Positions 37,764 through 46,995 of a DNA stretch of 64,000 bases are shown piece by piece (the first letter of the stretch is position 1; each line of letters starts with the position of its first letter). Source of the DNA: Pseudoalteromonas piratica (GTDB lineage Bacteria > Pseudomonadota > Gammaproteobacteria > Enterobacterales > Alteromonadaceae); the NCBI RefSeq assembly GCF_000788395.1, contig NZ_CP009888.1:2934001-2998000 (forward strand). The letters are read 5' to 3'. Below the pieces are notes generated by a model that did not search any database, was not told the origin of the DNA, and was given only the letters and a program-made list of their open reading frames with translations. The translations under genes were made by a program, and so were the position numbers.

Positions 37764-38206
37764 CGCTGCTCGGATTTCCACAAAGAAAAGTTGGCATAGG
37801 GATAATCAGCGCCGGCCTGCATAACACTGCTAAGTAAAGTGTAGGCCGCAACCCAGGCATCCTTTGTTTGCACTGTGAAATCAGCACCTAAACCTTGCTC
37901 TAAGGTCCAAAGTAATGCGTCAGCAACGGGTTGATAGTCAGTCATTGTAACGCCATATGCTGTATGGCGCCGACCCAATTGCCACACTTTCATTTCTAAC
38001 TTATCGAGTTGCTTCAGCCCGCGAACTACGGTAGTTAAAATAGTCGCAAGTTTCTTACCCTGCTCTTCAATATCCCCTTGAAACAGCGGTTTTAAATGTG
38101 GTGCAATCGTAAACAAGCGCTGATAAAACATCGCGGTTGCATCGCTTGCAATCGGCACTATCTTTTCCCAGGACGATTGCACTAACTCGATTTGGTGTGG
38201 TGTCAT
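37760..38206 (-). CDS. Single-domain globin
   Basis: A 148-residue haem protein of the Vitreoscilla/flavohaemoglobin type without the reductase domain. It has the N-terminal QIELVQSSWEKI, FYQRLF, PLFQGDIEEQGKKL (distal-side B-C-E region) and the proximal histidine in LGRRHTAYGV (His81), followed by the F-G turn. It probably binds oxygen or nitric oxide. A 14-bp perfect palindrome lies 15 bases upstream and could bind a regulator. The 3' end overlaps the preceding convergent membrane-protein gene by four bases. Confidence 0.88.
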   Translation of the reverse strand: MTPHQIELVQSSWEKIVPIASDATAMFYQRLFTIAPHLKPLFQGDIEEQGKKLATILTTVVRGLKQLDKLEMKVWQLGRRHTAYGVTMTDYQPVADALLWTLEQGLGADFTVQTKDAWVAAYTLLSSVMQAGADYPYANFSLWKSEQR

Positions 38207-38221
38207 AGCATCATCAGTTTA

Positions 38222-38235
38222 TGTGTAATTACACA
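38222..38235. promoter_or_regulatory. 14-bp palindrome upstream of the globin gene
   Basis: TGTGTAATTACACA is a perfect inverted repeat 15 bases upstream of the globin start. It does not match the Fur, FNR or CRP cores. The nearest -10-like hexamer on the minus strand (TATTAT) lies further upstream, so a bound protein would act as a block just after the transcription start. Confidence 0.45.
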
Positions 38236-38288
38236 AGCCTAGTCCAGAAATAATAGAATGCTAGGACGCACAAGGGCAAAAAATACAA

Positions 38289-39305
38289 CTAGCGCGTTTG
38301 CCCTTTCCATCGAAAAAATAATGAGCCAAGCAATAGAAACAAAACGCTTTGCCCAACTAGAATAAAAATTTGTGGCGCAATTTCAATAAAACCAGCCCCT
38401 TCTAACATCACAGCTCGTGCACCAATGAGCATTTGTGTTAGTGGAAATATTTGCGAAATTGCTTGCACAAATGCAGGGCTACCTTCAAGAGAAAACCAAA
38501 CACCGGATAACATCATCATTGGCCATGAAACTAAGTTTAAAATGCCACCCGTAAACTCTTCAGATTCAGAACGACATGCAATTAATAAGGAAAGTGAAAT
38601 CAAGGCAAATGCACCTAGAATACACAACAACAATAGCCACCACATATTTCCTACAAGGTAAAAGTCGAATATAAAATTACAAGCAAAAAAAATCCCCGAG
38701 GTTAGTACGACTACAATGAGTAAACGCGACACTATTTGCGCCGCTAAAAACTCAATAGGTTTGAGCGGCGTTGCACTTAAACGTTTAAGCACTGCATTTT
38801 TACGATAACGAACAATGACATAACCCACACCATATAAGCACGAAAACATCATGTTCATTGCTAATATCCCAGGCACCACCCAATCTAAATAACGAATTTC
38901 CTGTCCTTCGATTGTTTCTTTGATAAATTGGCCGCTGTGATTTTGAGTCGTTTCAGCTAAGAGCAATTTTTCTGCAATATAACCATTTGCAGAACTGGTA
39001 TTTACCCAATATTGGTTGTCTTTAAAACTCACTAATAAATCCAATTTATGCTGTCTGAGTTTATCAATGGCACTTGATTTATTGCTGTACTCAATAAATT
39101 CTAAGTGCTTATATTGGCTAATACTGTGTTGGTTTAAATCGCCTAAGTAGCCAATTTTAAATAAAGTTGGGTTATCATTTTTAAAGATAAAGGCGAACCC
39201 AACAACCAACAGAATTGGAAACACAAGGTTCCAGCCTAGCGCCGAACGGTCGCGAAAAAACTCATAATTGCGCGCCACTAACACAGCGAAAAAACGCTTA
39301 AACAT
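38289..39305 (-). CDS. ABC-2 type transporter permease
   Basis: A 338-residue membrane subunit with one N-terminal helix (WNLVFPILLVVGFAFIF), a large loop of about 120 residues on the periplasmic side, and five further helices ending FLLLGSLFFRWKG. This is the ABC-2/YhfH/NodJ-like topology of exporters. The ATG at 39305 is chosen because it overlaps the last 8 bases of the ATPase gene, giving coupling; the longer frame lies within that gene. Substrate is unknown; the pair could export a lipid, peptide or drug. Confidence 0.85.
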   Translation of the reverse strand: MFKRFFAVLVARNYEFFRDRSALGWNLVFPILLVVGFAFIFKNDNPTLFKIGYLGDLNQHSISQYKHLEFIEYSNKSSAIDKLRQHKLDLLVSFKDNQYWVNTSSANGYIAEKLLLAETTQNHSGQFIKETIEGQEIRYLDWVVPGILAMNMMFSCLYGVGYVIVRYRKNAVLKRLSATPLKPIEFLAAQIVSRLLIVVVLTSGIFFACNFIFDFYLVGNMWWLLLLCILGAFALISLSLLIACRSESEEFTGGILNLVSWPMMMLSGVWFSLEGSPAFVQAISQIFPLTQMLIGARAVMLEGAGFIEIAPQIFILVGQSVLFLLLGSLFFRWKGQTR

Positions 39306-40197
39306 CTTGCTGCTCTCCTTGGCTTTGCAGCCCATGTCCCGTTAACTTCAAAAATAAGTCATCCAAGTTTGCCGACTTTATTTGCAAGCCTTGCAATGAA
39401 ATTTGCTGCGCCAATAAGGCAGCGATAGTGGCCTCAGTATCGTCAGTATGAATAAGTGCACTATCTTGGCTAAATTGCACATTTACTAAATTATGTGATG
39501 CAGAGAGGTTTTCTTTCGGCAAAGAAATAAGGGCACCTTTGAAATGCTCTCGCAGTAAGTTTTCAGGGCTATTCATTGCTATAATTTTGCCTTTATCCAT
39601 AATCGCAATTTGATCACATAAATATTCTGCTTCGTCCATATAATGGGTTGTTAACAAAATCGTTTTACCTTGGGCTTTTATGTTATTTACAAGATCCCAA
39701 AAAAGTCGTCGACTGTGTGGGTCAAGTCCAGTTGTTGGCTCATCTAAAAAGATAAGTTCTGGATCATTAATTAATGCCAAGGCCAGCAGTAAACGCTGCT
39801 TTTGCCCACCTGACAGCTTGCGATGATCCACATTTATGAATTCCGCTAACTGACATTGTTCAATTAAATCGTCTGTAGGTAAGGTTTTACTATAAAAAGA
39901 AGAAAATAACATTAACGTCTCACGCACCGTTAAATAATCTTGCAATGCGGTGTGCTGAAACTGAATACCTAACTTTTGAAAGTCTTCGCGCGTAATCGGT
40001 TTGTCATTAAATAAAATATCGCCTGAACTTGGTGCTAAAATCCCCTCAAGCATTTCAATAGTGGTGGTTTTACCTGCACCATTTGGACCGAGCAAACCAA
40101 AACATGACCCTTTGCTAACCTTAAAGTCAATTTTATCGACCGCATAGAAATCAGAGAACTGTTTGCTGAGCTGCTTTACTTCAAGAATTGTTGTCAT
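39298..40197 (-). CDS. ABC transporter ATP-binding protein
   Basis: A 299-residue cytoplasmic ATPase with Walker A GPNGAGKTT, signature LSGGQKQRL, Walker B LIFLDEPTTGLDP and the switch histidine in LLTTHYMDEAE. The C-terminal 90 residues form the accessory domain common in drug or lipid exporters of the ABC-2 class. It is co-transcribed with its permease, with which it overlaps by 8 bases, and diverges from rsmE with only about 70 bases between the starts. No nearby gene reveals the substrate. Confidence 0.9.
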   Translation of the reverse strand: MTTILEVKQLSKQFSDFYAVDKIDFKVSKGSCFGLLGPNGAGKTTTIEMLEGILAPSSGDILFNDKPITREDFQKLGIQFQHTALQDYLTVRETLMLFSSFYSKTLPTDDLIEQCQLAEFINVDHRKLSGGQKQRLLLALALINDPELIFLDEPTTGLDPHSRRLFWDLVNNIKAQGKTILLTTHYMDEAEYLCDQIAIMDKGKIIAMNSPENLLREHFKGALISLPKENLSASHNLVNVQFSQDSALIHTDDTEATIAALLAQQISLQGLQIKSANLDDLFLKLTGHGLQSQGEQQDV

Positions 40198-40270
40198 AAG
40201 CGCCTTTAATACTTGCCTTTATTGATTGGCTTTTCATACCATATAAGCATATTAATCTTTGAGAGTCATT

Positions 40271-41014
40271 ATGCGCGTTCCCCATATTTTCCAACCAGGT
40301 CAAATTGAAGTAGGCACAGAATTGCAACTTGACGACGATGCCGCTGGGCACATTGGCCGAGTTTTGCGAATGCAAGCAGGACAACAGGTGAGCCTATTTA
40401 ATGGCGCAGGTGGCGAATACCTTTGTACAATCTCACAAGCCAATAAAAAGAATGTCTATGTCAGTGTAGATGAGTTTCATGACGTAACTTATGAATCGCC
40501 ATTGAAAATTCATTTAGGACAAGGCATTTCTCGAGGCGAGAAAATGGAGTTCACCATTCAAAAATCGGTTGAGCTCGGTATTACTGAGATCACTCCCCTA
40601 TTCAGTGAGCGCTGCGGTGTAAAGCTTCAAGGTGAACGTCTTGAAAAGAAACACCTACAATGGCAAAAAATTGCAATTGCTGCCGCAGAGCAGTCTGGTC
40701 GTAATTTTGTTCCTATTATTCATCCTCCTATTAAATTAGAACAATGGCTGGCTCAAGAAAGCGACGAAACTAAACTAACCTTACACCCACGTGCTGAGCA
40801 CAGCATTAAAACGATTGATAGCATTAGCAACTTTAATCGTGAAAAGATGCGTTTTGTTGTAGGTCCTGAAGGTGGTTTTACCGATGGCGAAATTGCTGCA
40901 ACAAAGGCTGCTAATTTTATCGATATTAAGCTTGGACCACGTGTGTTGCGAACTGAAACCGCAGCACTCACCGTTTTATCTGCTTTGCAGCTCGCATATG
41001 GTGATTTAGCTTGA
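40271..41014 (+). CDS. rsmE: 16S rRNA m3U1498 methyltransferase
   Basis: RsmE methylates U1498 of 16S rRNA with S-adenosylmethionine. The 247-residue SPOUT protein has the N-terminal PUA-like part (HIGRVLRMQAGQQVSLFNG), the GQGISRGEKMEFTIQKSVELG segment with the invariant RGEKME, and the SAM-binding knot VVGPEGGFTDGEI plus LGPRVLRTETAAL. ATG 40271 has GAGAG five bases upstream and aligns with E. coli; a TTG at 40259 is in frame but unsupported. It begins the rsmE-gshB-yqgE-yqgF cluster. Confidence 0.95.
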   Translation: MRVPHIFQPGQIEVGTELQLDDDAAGHIGRVLRMQAGQQVSLFNGAGGEYLCTISQANKKNVYVSVDEFHDVTYESPLKIHLGQGISRGEKMEFTIQKSVELGITEITPLFSERCGVKLQGERLEKKHLQWQKIAIAAAEQSGRNFVPIIHPPIKLEQWLAQESDETKLTLHPRAEHSIKTIDSISNFNREKMRFVVGPEGGFTDGEIAATKAANFIDIKLGPRVLRTETAALTVLSALQLAYGDLA

Positions 41015-41068
41015 TATAAACCTCGAGCGTCCCCATAACATAGAGAGTTGAAAATTAAGGAAACTAAC

Positions 41069-42028
41069 ATGACGATTAAGCTTGGCATTATTTCAGATCC
41101 CATTTCAGGATTTAATATTAAAAAAGACACCGGCTTCGCCATGATGCTCGAAGCACAAAAACGTGGTTTTGAAATTCACTATATGGAAATGAATGACCTG
41201 TTTTTACGTGGTGGGCAAAGTTTCGCAACGTCATCCGTTGCCACTGTGTTTGACAACCCTGAAAAATGGTACGAATTACAAGAAAAGCAAACAATCGCGC
41301 TCGCTGACCTAGATGTTATTTTAATGCGTAAGGATCCGCCATTCGATACTGAATATATTTACGCAACCTACCTACTAGAGCGTGCTGAACAAGCCGGAAC
41401 GTTAGTTATTAACAAGCCGCAAAGCTTGCGTGATGCAAATGAAAAGCTATTTACCGCGTGGTTTAGCGAGCACACACCAGATACCCTAGTAACCCGAGAA
41501 CAATCACATATTCGTGAATTTTTAGAAGAGCACAAAGATATTATTCTTAAACCGCTTGATGGTATGGGTGGCGCTTCAATCTTTCGTGTTAAACAAGATG
41601 ACCCTAATATTGGTGTAATTTGTGAAACCCTAACCAACCATGGTAGCCAATACGCAATGGCACAAAACTTTATTCCAGCAATAAAGAACGGTGACAAGCG
41701 CGTTCTTGTTGTAAATGGTGAAGTAATTCCTTATTGCTTAGCACGCATTCCACAAGGCGGGGAAACACGCGGCAACCTTGCTGCAGGCGGCCGAGGCGAA
41801 GCCCGCCCAATTACTGACGTTGAACGAAAAATTGCAGAGGCTGTAGCCCCAACATTAATTGAAAAAGGGTTAATTTTTGTTGGTCTCGACATTATTGGCG
41901 ATAGGCTCACAGAGATAAATGTGACAGCACCAACCTGTGTTAAAGAAATTGAAGCTGCTTATGATATTTCTATTACAGGCAAGTTATTCGACGCAATTGA
42001 GCACAAACTAGCGCATACTAAGAGATAA
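41069..42028 (+). CDS. gshB: Glutathione synthetase
   Basis: GshB ligates glycine to gamma-glutamylcysteine, the last step in glutathione synthesis. The 319-residue ATP-grasp enzyme has DPISGFNIKKDTGFAMM at the N-terminus, the LMRKDPPFDTEYIY substrate region, KPLDGMGGASIFR for ATP binding and LRTENVTAPTC-like EINVTAPTCVKEI at the C-terminus. ATG 41069 follows AAGGAAA by about 8 bases; an in-frame TTG at 41048 is less likely. Glutathione may also feed the YgiC-like ATP-grasp family seen at 21-22 kb, but no link is shown. Confidence 0.96.
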   Translation: MTIKLGIISDPISGFNIKKDTGFAMMLEAQKRGFEIHYMEMNDLFLRGGQSFATSSVATVFDNPEKWYELQEKQTIALADLDVILMRKDPPFDTEYIYATYLLERAEQAGTLVINKPQSLRDANEKLFTAWFSEHTPDTLVTREQSHIREFLEEHKDIILKPLDGMGGASIFRVKQDDPNIGVICETLTNHGSQYAMAQNFIPAIKNGDKRVLVVNGEVIPYCLARIPQGGETRGNLAAGGRGEARPITDVERKIAEAVAPTLIEKGLIFVGLDIIGDRLTEINVTAPTCVKEIEAAYDISITGKLFDAIEHKLAHTKR

Positions 42029-42052
42029 CAATACAGTAACAGGGGTTATTAG

Positions 42053-42622
42053 ATGAGTAAGCAAACCGAGTCATTACAAAACACCTTTTTAGTTGCTATG
42101 CCAAACATGCCCGATCCGCGCTTTAAACATAGTGTGACCTATATTTGTGAGCACAACCAGGATGGTGCGATGGGGCTTGTTATTAATCAGCCAACGAATC
42201 TTACTGTTGGTGAATTGCTTGATCAGATCGACATTGAAAATAACAAAATGGCCAGTAATAGCAGTGTCGCTGTTATGTCAGGTGGTCCAGTGCATACCGA
42301 CCGCGGGTTTGTATTGCATAGCAGTAAACCTGGTTACAGCTCAAGCTCGGCAATTAGCTCAGAAATCATGATAACCACCTCTAAAGATGTATTGCATGAG
42401 CTCACCAGTTATGACGCTCCCGACAACTTCCTAATTACCTTGGGTTATGCCGGTTGGGATCCAGGTCAATTAGAACAGGAACTAATTGAAAACACTTGGC
42501 TTACTGTGCCTGCAGACCCAGATATAATCTTTAATACGCCAGCACACTTGCGCTGGCAAAAAGCGATCGAAAGTTTAGGTATTGATATAAATAAACTGTC
42601 GCTTTATTCAGGACACGCGTAA
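42053..42622 (+). CDS. yqgE: YqgE/AlgH family protein (UPF0301)
   Basis: A 189-residue soluble protein recognised by LVAMPNMPDPRFKHSVTYI, GAMGLVINQPT, GGPVHTDRGFVLH and LGYAGWDPGQLE. The family is widespread beside yqgF; the name AlgH derives from a proposed role in alginate regulation in Pseudomonas, but its molecular function is not settled. It follows gshB by 24 bases, and yqgF starts on the base after its stop codon, so expression is coupled. Confidence 0.93.
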   Translation: MSKQTESLQNTFLVAMPNMPDPRFKHSVTYICEHNQDGAMGLVINQPTNLTVGELLDQIDIENNKMASNSSVAVMSGGPVHTDRGFVLHSSKPGYSSSSAISSEIMITTSKDVLHELTSYDAPDNFLITLGYAGWDPGQLEQELIENTWLTVPADPDIIFNTPAHLRWQKAIESLGIDINKLSLYSGHA

Positions 42623-43063
42623 ATGAGTAAAAAACCAATTGGTCAACGCACATTAGTTGGCTTTGACTTTGGTACGAAAAGTATTGGCATTGCCGTCGGA
42701 CAAGAGATTTCTGGCACAGCAACTGCACTTAGTGCAATTTCAGCCAAAGATGGCATTCCTAATTGGGATAATCTAAAGAAGGTCCTTGATGAATGGCAAC
42801 CTGACTTATTAATCGTTGGCTTGCCGCTCAATATGGATGGTACCAATCAAGAAGTCACCTTCAAAGCAAAGAAGTTTGCCAAACGTTTACATGGCATGTT
42901 TGGTTATCAAGTTGAAGTACAAGATGAAAGGTTGACCACTACAGACGCTAAAGCGCGCTTATTTGACCACGGTGGTTATCGTAATTTAGCAAAAGATAAA
43001 GTAGACAGTATGTCTGCCCAAATTATCCTCGAGAGCTATTTTGAAAGCCTTTACGCAGACTAA
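42623..43063 (+). CDS. yqgF: Pre-16S rRNA nuclease YqgF (RuvX)
   Basis: YqgF is an RNase H-like nuclease that processes the 5' end of pre-16S rRNA; it was first described as a putative Holliday-junction resolvase. The 146-residue protein has [14 protein letters not shown], the [12 protein letters not shown] motif, and [11 protein letters not shown] with the active-site glutamate, and a C-terminal [12 protein letters not shown]. Its ATG directly abuts the yqgE stop. A stem-loop lies after its stop codon. Confidence 0.94.
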   Translation: MSKKPIGQRTLVGFDFGTKSIGIAVGQEISGTATALSAISAKDGIPNWDNLKKVLDEWQPDLLIVGLPLNMDGTNQEVTFKAKKFAKRLHGMFGYQVEVQDERLTTTDAKARLFDHGGYRNLAKDKVDSMSAQIILESYFESLYAD

Positions 43064-43066
43064 GTG

Positions 43067-43105
43067 CAAAGTTATAAGGGGTAGATAAATTACCCCTCAA
43101 CTTAT
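43067..43105. terminator. Stem-loop between yqgF and the solute-binding protein gene
   Basis: AGGGGTA (43077-43083) pairs with TACCCCT (43091-43097); outer AAGTT/AACTT bases can extend it. It lies between convergent genes. The U-tract is weak, so it is only a tentative bidirectional terminator. Confidence 0.45.
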
Positions 43106-43138
43106 TACAAATCGAGCTTTTCTTGTTTTGAGTTAAGT

Positions 43139-44035
43139 TTATTGTTTATCAATCAAGGCACTGTTAAGTACCTTCACTGTGCCTTTTTCCGGTATAAAGC
43201 CAGCTTCAATATAGGCCTTTTTAATCCGATTTTGCTTAGCAAGCTCACGTAATCCTTTTTGAAGCGCATTAAAAGCAGCTTCACCATCAGGATGCTTCTT
43301 ACTTACCACAAAATGACGACTATCATTAAATGTCAGGGCTATTCCTGGCACAGCGAGTAACTCAAGAGAATGAAGTTTATAGTGATTGTTTAAAGCGGGC
43401 ATAAAAGGCAATAAAACAAAATCAGCCCACTTTTTATCCACAGCCCGAATTTGTTGAAGCCACTCATCATCTTGATATAACTTTTTCAATTTTAAACTTG
43501 AAAGTGTTTGCCAATCAGCATGCCAGCGTGGAGTAGAAATAGACGTAAACGATGAAAAGTCTTCAAGACTATCAATAGTAAACACTTTTCGGTTTTCAGG
43601 GTGGGCAAAAACACCTGCTAAATATTCGCCTTTGCGAAAAACAGGTTCTGAAATATAAGCATATTCAGCGATTTTTTCGGCATCTGCGTACCAATAAGTG
43701 TCAAAGCTAAGTAGCTGTTTGCCACGCTCTAAAATATTGGTATTTCTGAGCGTGACTTTACCCACCTGATAATTAAAACGCTTGTCAAAGCCTCCGATTT
43801 TCAGAGCCTGCAAAGCAAGTACCATATCCACTACATCGCGACGCATGCGATAGCCTGTGAAAGACTTAATTTCATGCAGATCACGACCTGCAACAAACGC
43901 TTGAAAGTCGACATACACATCATCACGGATATACATATCAATTTCATTTGAGGATTTTGCTGCATACGCAGCAAATCCTGTTAACAGGTTAAAGAGAATG
44001 AATACTAAAACTTTAAAACGACATAACTTCAACAT
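43139..44035 (-). CDS. Periplasmic solute-binding-like protein next to pilTU
   Basis: A 298-residue exported protein with a signal peptide (about 1-25, ending YAAKS) and the overall layout of a family-3 solute-binding domain: two lobes with TLRNTNILERGKQLLSFDTYWY and SEPVFRKGEYLAGVF, and a C-terminal GLRELAKQNRIKKAYIEAGF. No transporter genes adjoin it. It starts 14 bases after pilU on the same strand, so it is likely co-transcribed with pilT-pilU. A role in sensing or in surface motility is possible only by association. Confidence 0.72.
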   Translation of the reverse strand: MLKLCRFKVLVFILFNLLTGFAAYAAKSSNEIDMYIRDDVYVDFQAFVAGRDLHEIKSFTGYRMRRDVVDMVLALQALKIGGFDKRFNYQVGKVTLRNTNILERGKQLLSFDTYWYADAEKIAEYAYISEPVFRKGEYLAGVFAHPENRKVFTIDSLEDFSSFTSISTPRWHADWQTLSSLKLKKLYQDDEWLQQIRAVDKKWADFVLLPFMPALNNHYKLHSLELLAVPGIALTFNDSRHFVVSKKHPDGEAAFNALQKGLRELAKQNRIKKAYIEAGFIPEKGTVKVLNSALIDKQ

Positions 44036-44049
44036 AGACGCTTCACTTA

Positions 44050-45180
44050 CTACTGGTTTTTATCTCCATCAAGACCATCAACAGTCACCCCTTGCAAGAA
44101 ACCGGCACCCTGTTGCTCATTATTACGAAGTTTAATCATCAATCGTAAGTCATTTGGCGAATCAGCATGATGCAGTGCATCAGCATAATTAATACGGTGT
44201 TGCTGATAGAGATCAAAAAGCGCTTGGTCGAATGTTTGCATACCCATCTCGCGAGATTTCGACATGGTTTCTTTAATTGCCCCCACTTCGCCACGTTTAA
44301 TTAGTTCAGCAACCATGGGCGAGTTGAGTAATATTTCAATCGCAGCTGCACGGCCATGGCCATCACTGGTTGGTACTAATTGTTGCGCTACAATGGCACG
44401 TAAGTTAAGGGCTAAATCGTATTTTAACTTGTCATGCTTTTCTTTTGGCACTAAGTGCATAATACGGTCGATTGCTTGGTTTGCGTTATTGGCGTGCAAT
44501 GTTGCCACACATAAGTGACCAGTTTCAGCAAAAGAGAGCGCGTATTCCATGGTTTCTTGCGAACGGATCTCACCAATCAGAATAACATCTGGAGCCTGAC
44601 GAAGTGAGCTTTTCAGCGCTGATTCAAAGCTATCTGTATCAAGACCTACTTCTCGCTGGGTCACAATGCTTTTCTGGTGTTCGTGCACAAATTCAATGGG
44701 ATCTTCAATGGTTAAAATATGACCACGCTGATTACGGTTACGGTAACCTAAAAGGGCTGCTAATGAAGTTGACTTACCAGTACCCGTACCACCTACAAAT
44801 AGCACCAAGCCACGTTTTGACATAATCACATCAGTTAATACTGTTGGTAAGCCAAGTGCTTGTACTTCAGGGATAGTCGTGACAATTCGACGAATAACCA
44901 TGCCAGCTTTATCTCGCTGCCAAAAGGCTGAGACACGGAAACGACCTGAATCGCGTGCAATTGCAAAGTTACACTCTTTCGTGTCGTGGAACTCTTTAAT
45001 TTGCTTTTCTGTCATTGCCGACTCAACCATCGCAAGGGCTTCTTCTTCGGTTAAGTCGTTTTCGCCTACAGGGCGTAATTCACCATTAATTTTGGCACTG
45101 ACTGGTAGATGTGTAGAAACGAATAAATCCGATGCTTCATTCTCTACCATTTGTCTTAAAAAATGATCAAGATTGTACAT
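44050..45180 (-). CDS. pilU: Twitching motility ATPase PilU
   Basis: PilU is the PilT-dependent accessory retraction ATPase of type IV pili. The 376-residue protein has Walker A GGTGTGKST, Asp box TIEDPIEFVHEHQKS, Walker B DVILIGEIRSQETM and the His box GHLCVATLHANNA; the PilT-specific AIRNLIRE motif is replaced by PMVAELIKRGEV, which separates PilU from PilT. It follows pilT by 15 bases, the usual pilT-pilU order, inserted here between yqgF and yggS. Confidence 0.94.
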   Translation of the reverse strand: MYNLDHFLRQMVENEASDLFVSTHLPVSAKINGELRPVGENDLTEEEALAMVESAMTEKQIKEFHDTKECNFAIARDSGRFRVSAFWQRDKAGMVIRRIVTTIPEVQALGLPTVLTDVIMSKRGLVLFVGGTGTGKSTSLAALLGYRNRNQRGHILTIEDPIEFVHEHQKSIVTQREVGLDTDSFESALKSSLRQAPDVILIGEIRSQETMEYALSFAETGHLCVATLHANNANQAIDRIMHLVPKEKHDKLKYDLALNLRAIVAQQLVPTSDGHGRAAAIEILLNSPMVAELIKRGEVGAIKETMSKSREMGMQTFDQALFDLYQQHRINYADALHHADSPNDLRLMIKLRNNEQQGAGFLQGVTVDGLDGDKNQ

Positions 45181-45195
45181 AAATACCTCTAAACA

Positions 45196-46248
45196 CTATC
45201 GTGCGCCTGGGGCGCCAAAGTTGTTTTTATCGTGCGCTTTAGCATAGGCATCTTGCTGCGTAATTAAGCCGCGATTCAGTAGATTAGCTAAACACTGATC
45301 CATGGTTTGCATGCCATGCGATGCGCCCGTTTGTAATGACGAGTACATCTGTGCAATTTTGTCTTCACGAATAAGGTTACGAATAGCAGGGGTACCTATC
45401 ATGATTTCGTGTGCTGCGATTCGTCCGCCACCTACTTTTTTCACAAGTGTCTGTGAAATTACAGCTCGTAATGATTCAGAGAGCATTGAACGTACCATGT
45501 CTTTTTCTTCACCTGGGAATACATCGATAATACGGTCAATGGTTTTAGGTGCTGAGGTGGTGTGAAGTGTACCAAACACTAAGTGACCAGTTTCTGCAGC
45601 TGTCATTGCAAGGCGAATAGTTTCAAGGTCACGTAATTCACCGACTAGAATTACGTCTGGATCTTCACGTAATGCTGAACGCAGGGCATTGTTAAAGCTA
45701 TGCGTATCACGATGAACTTCACGTTGGTTAATTAGACTTTGTTTGTTGTCATGAACAAATTCAATAGGGTCTTCAATCGTTAGTACGTGATGATGTTTGT
45801 GGGTATTAATGTAATCAATCATTGCAGCAAGCGTCGTTGACTTACCTGAACCGGTTGGCCCTGTAACCAACACTAAACCACGTGGGTTGTTTGAAATATC
45901 TTTAAAAATTTCAGGGCAGCCTAAATCTTCCAGGGTTAATACAGTACTTGGGATAGTACGAAATACGGCTGCAGGTCCACGGTTTGAATTAAAGGCATTT
46001 ACACGAAAACGGGCTAAATTGGGTACTTCAAACGAAAAGTCACACTCTAAGTTTTCTTCATACTCTTTTCGCTGCTTATCATTCATAATATCATAGACTA
46101 AGCCGTTTACGTCTTTTGGCCCAAGTGCGGGGATATTAATTCTTCGAACGTCGCCATCAACGCGGATCATCGGTGAAACACCTGATGATAAATGTAAATC
46201 TGATGCATTATGTTGCACACTGAATGCCAATAATTCAGTAATGTCCAT
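45196..46248 (-). CDS. pilT: Twitching motility ATPase PilT
   Basis: PilT powers retraction of type IV pili. The 350-residue hexameric ATPase has SDLHLSSG at the N-terminus, Walker A GPTGSGKST, Asp box TIEDPIEFVH, Walker B DVILVGELRDLETI, His box GHLVFGTLHT and the diagnostic AIRNLIREDK. It is transcribed divergently from yggS with overlapping leaders: the start codons of the two genes are only 37 bases apart, so the promoters must overlap or lie in the neighbouring gene. Confidence 0.96.
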   Translation of the reverse strand: MDITELLAFSVQHNASDLHLSSGVSPMIRVDGDVRRINIPALGPKDVNGLVYDIMNDKQRKEYEENLECDFSFEVPNLARFRVNAFNSNRGPAAVFRTIPSTVLTLEDLGCPEIFKDISNNPRGLVLVTGPTGSGKSTTLAAMIDYINTHKHHHVLTIEDPIEFVHDNKQSLINQREVHRDTHSFNNALRSALREDPDVILVGELRDLETIRLAMTAAETGHLVFGTLHTTSAPKTIDRIIDVFPGEEKDMVRSMLSESLRAVISQTLVKKVGGGRIAAHEIMIGTPAIRNLIREDKIAQMYSSLQTGASHGMQTMDQCLANLLNRGLITQQDAYAKAHDKNNFGAPGAR

Positions 46249-46285
46249 TGGATTGCTCCACTATGTTACTTTTTTGAATAATTAT

Positions 46286-46972
46286 ATGATTACAATAGCA
46301 GAACGACTTAAATTCGCCTATGACAGAATCACAAAAGCGATAAAAAATTCTCACATTTCAGGGCAAAAAGTGGCTCTATTAGCGGTCAGCAAAACCAAGC
46401 CTAGTACTTTAATACGAGAAGCCTATAATGCGAACCAACGTCAGTTTGGCGAATCCTATGTACAAGAAGCCGTTGAAAAAATTGCTGAGCTCTCAGATTT
46501 AAATGATATTGAATGGCATTTCATTGGGCCAATTCAATCAAACAAAAGTGCCCTTGTGGCAGCTCACTTTGATTGGGTGCAAAGTGTAGACCGCATGAAA
46601 ATAGCAAGGCGTCTGAATGAACAACGTCCAAGCAACTCAGCAAAATTAAATGTGCTTATTCAAGTAAATATTGATGATGAAGAGACGAAGTCAGGCTGTG
46701 CTATTAACGAGTTACCCGAACTCGCCGCATTTGTAGCCAACGCAGAAAATTTAGAATTGCGGGGATTAATGGCGATTCCCAAAAAAAGTGAAACAAATGA
46801 ACAGCAACAAGCCAGCTTTGCCAAGCTCAACGCTTGTTTTACCCAGTTAAAGGCCCAATATCAATCTATTGATACACTTTCTATGGGCATGAGTAATGAT
46901 GTTGAAGCTGCGATAAGCCAAGGCAGCACTATGGTGCGAATTGGCACTGATATCTTCGGCCCAAGAACTTAA
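46286..46972 (+). CDS. yggS: PLP homeostasis protein (YggS/PROSC)
   Basis: A PLP-binding TIM-barrel protein that buffers pyridoxal phosphate and affects amino-acid metabolism. The 228-residue protein has the PLP lysine in LLAVSKTKPS, FGESYVQEA, EWHFIGPIQSNKS, and SMGMSNDVEAAISQGSTMVRIGT. The ATG at 46286 aligns with the E. coli N-terminus; upstream in-frame ATG 46241 would overlap the pilT start on the other strand. No clear Shine-Dalgarno sequence is seen. It heads yggS-proC-yggT. Confidence 0.94.
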   Translation: MITIAERLKFAYDRITKAIKNSHISGQKVALLAVSKTKPSTLIREAYNANQRQFGESYVQEAVEKIAELSDLNDIEWHFIGPIQSNKSALVAAHFDWVQSVDRMKIARRLNEQRPSNSAKLNVLIQVNIDDEETKSGCAINELPELAAFVANAENLELRGLMAIPKKSETNEQQQASFAKLNACFTQLKAQYQSIDTLSMGMSNDVEAAISQGSTMVRIGTDIFGPRT

Positions 46973-46995
46973 TTAAATCGTAAAAGAGAGTCCCT

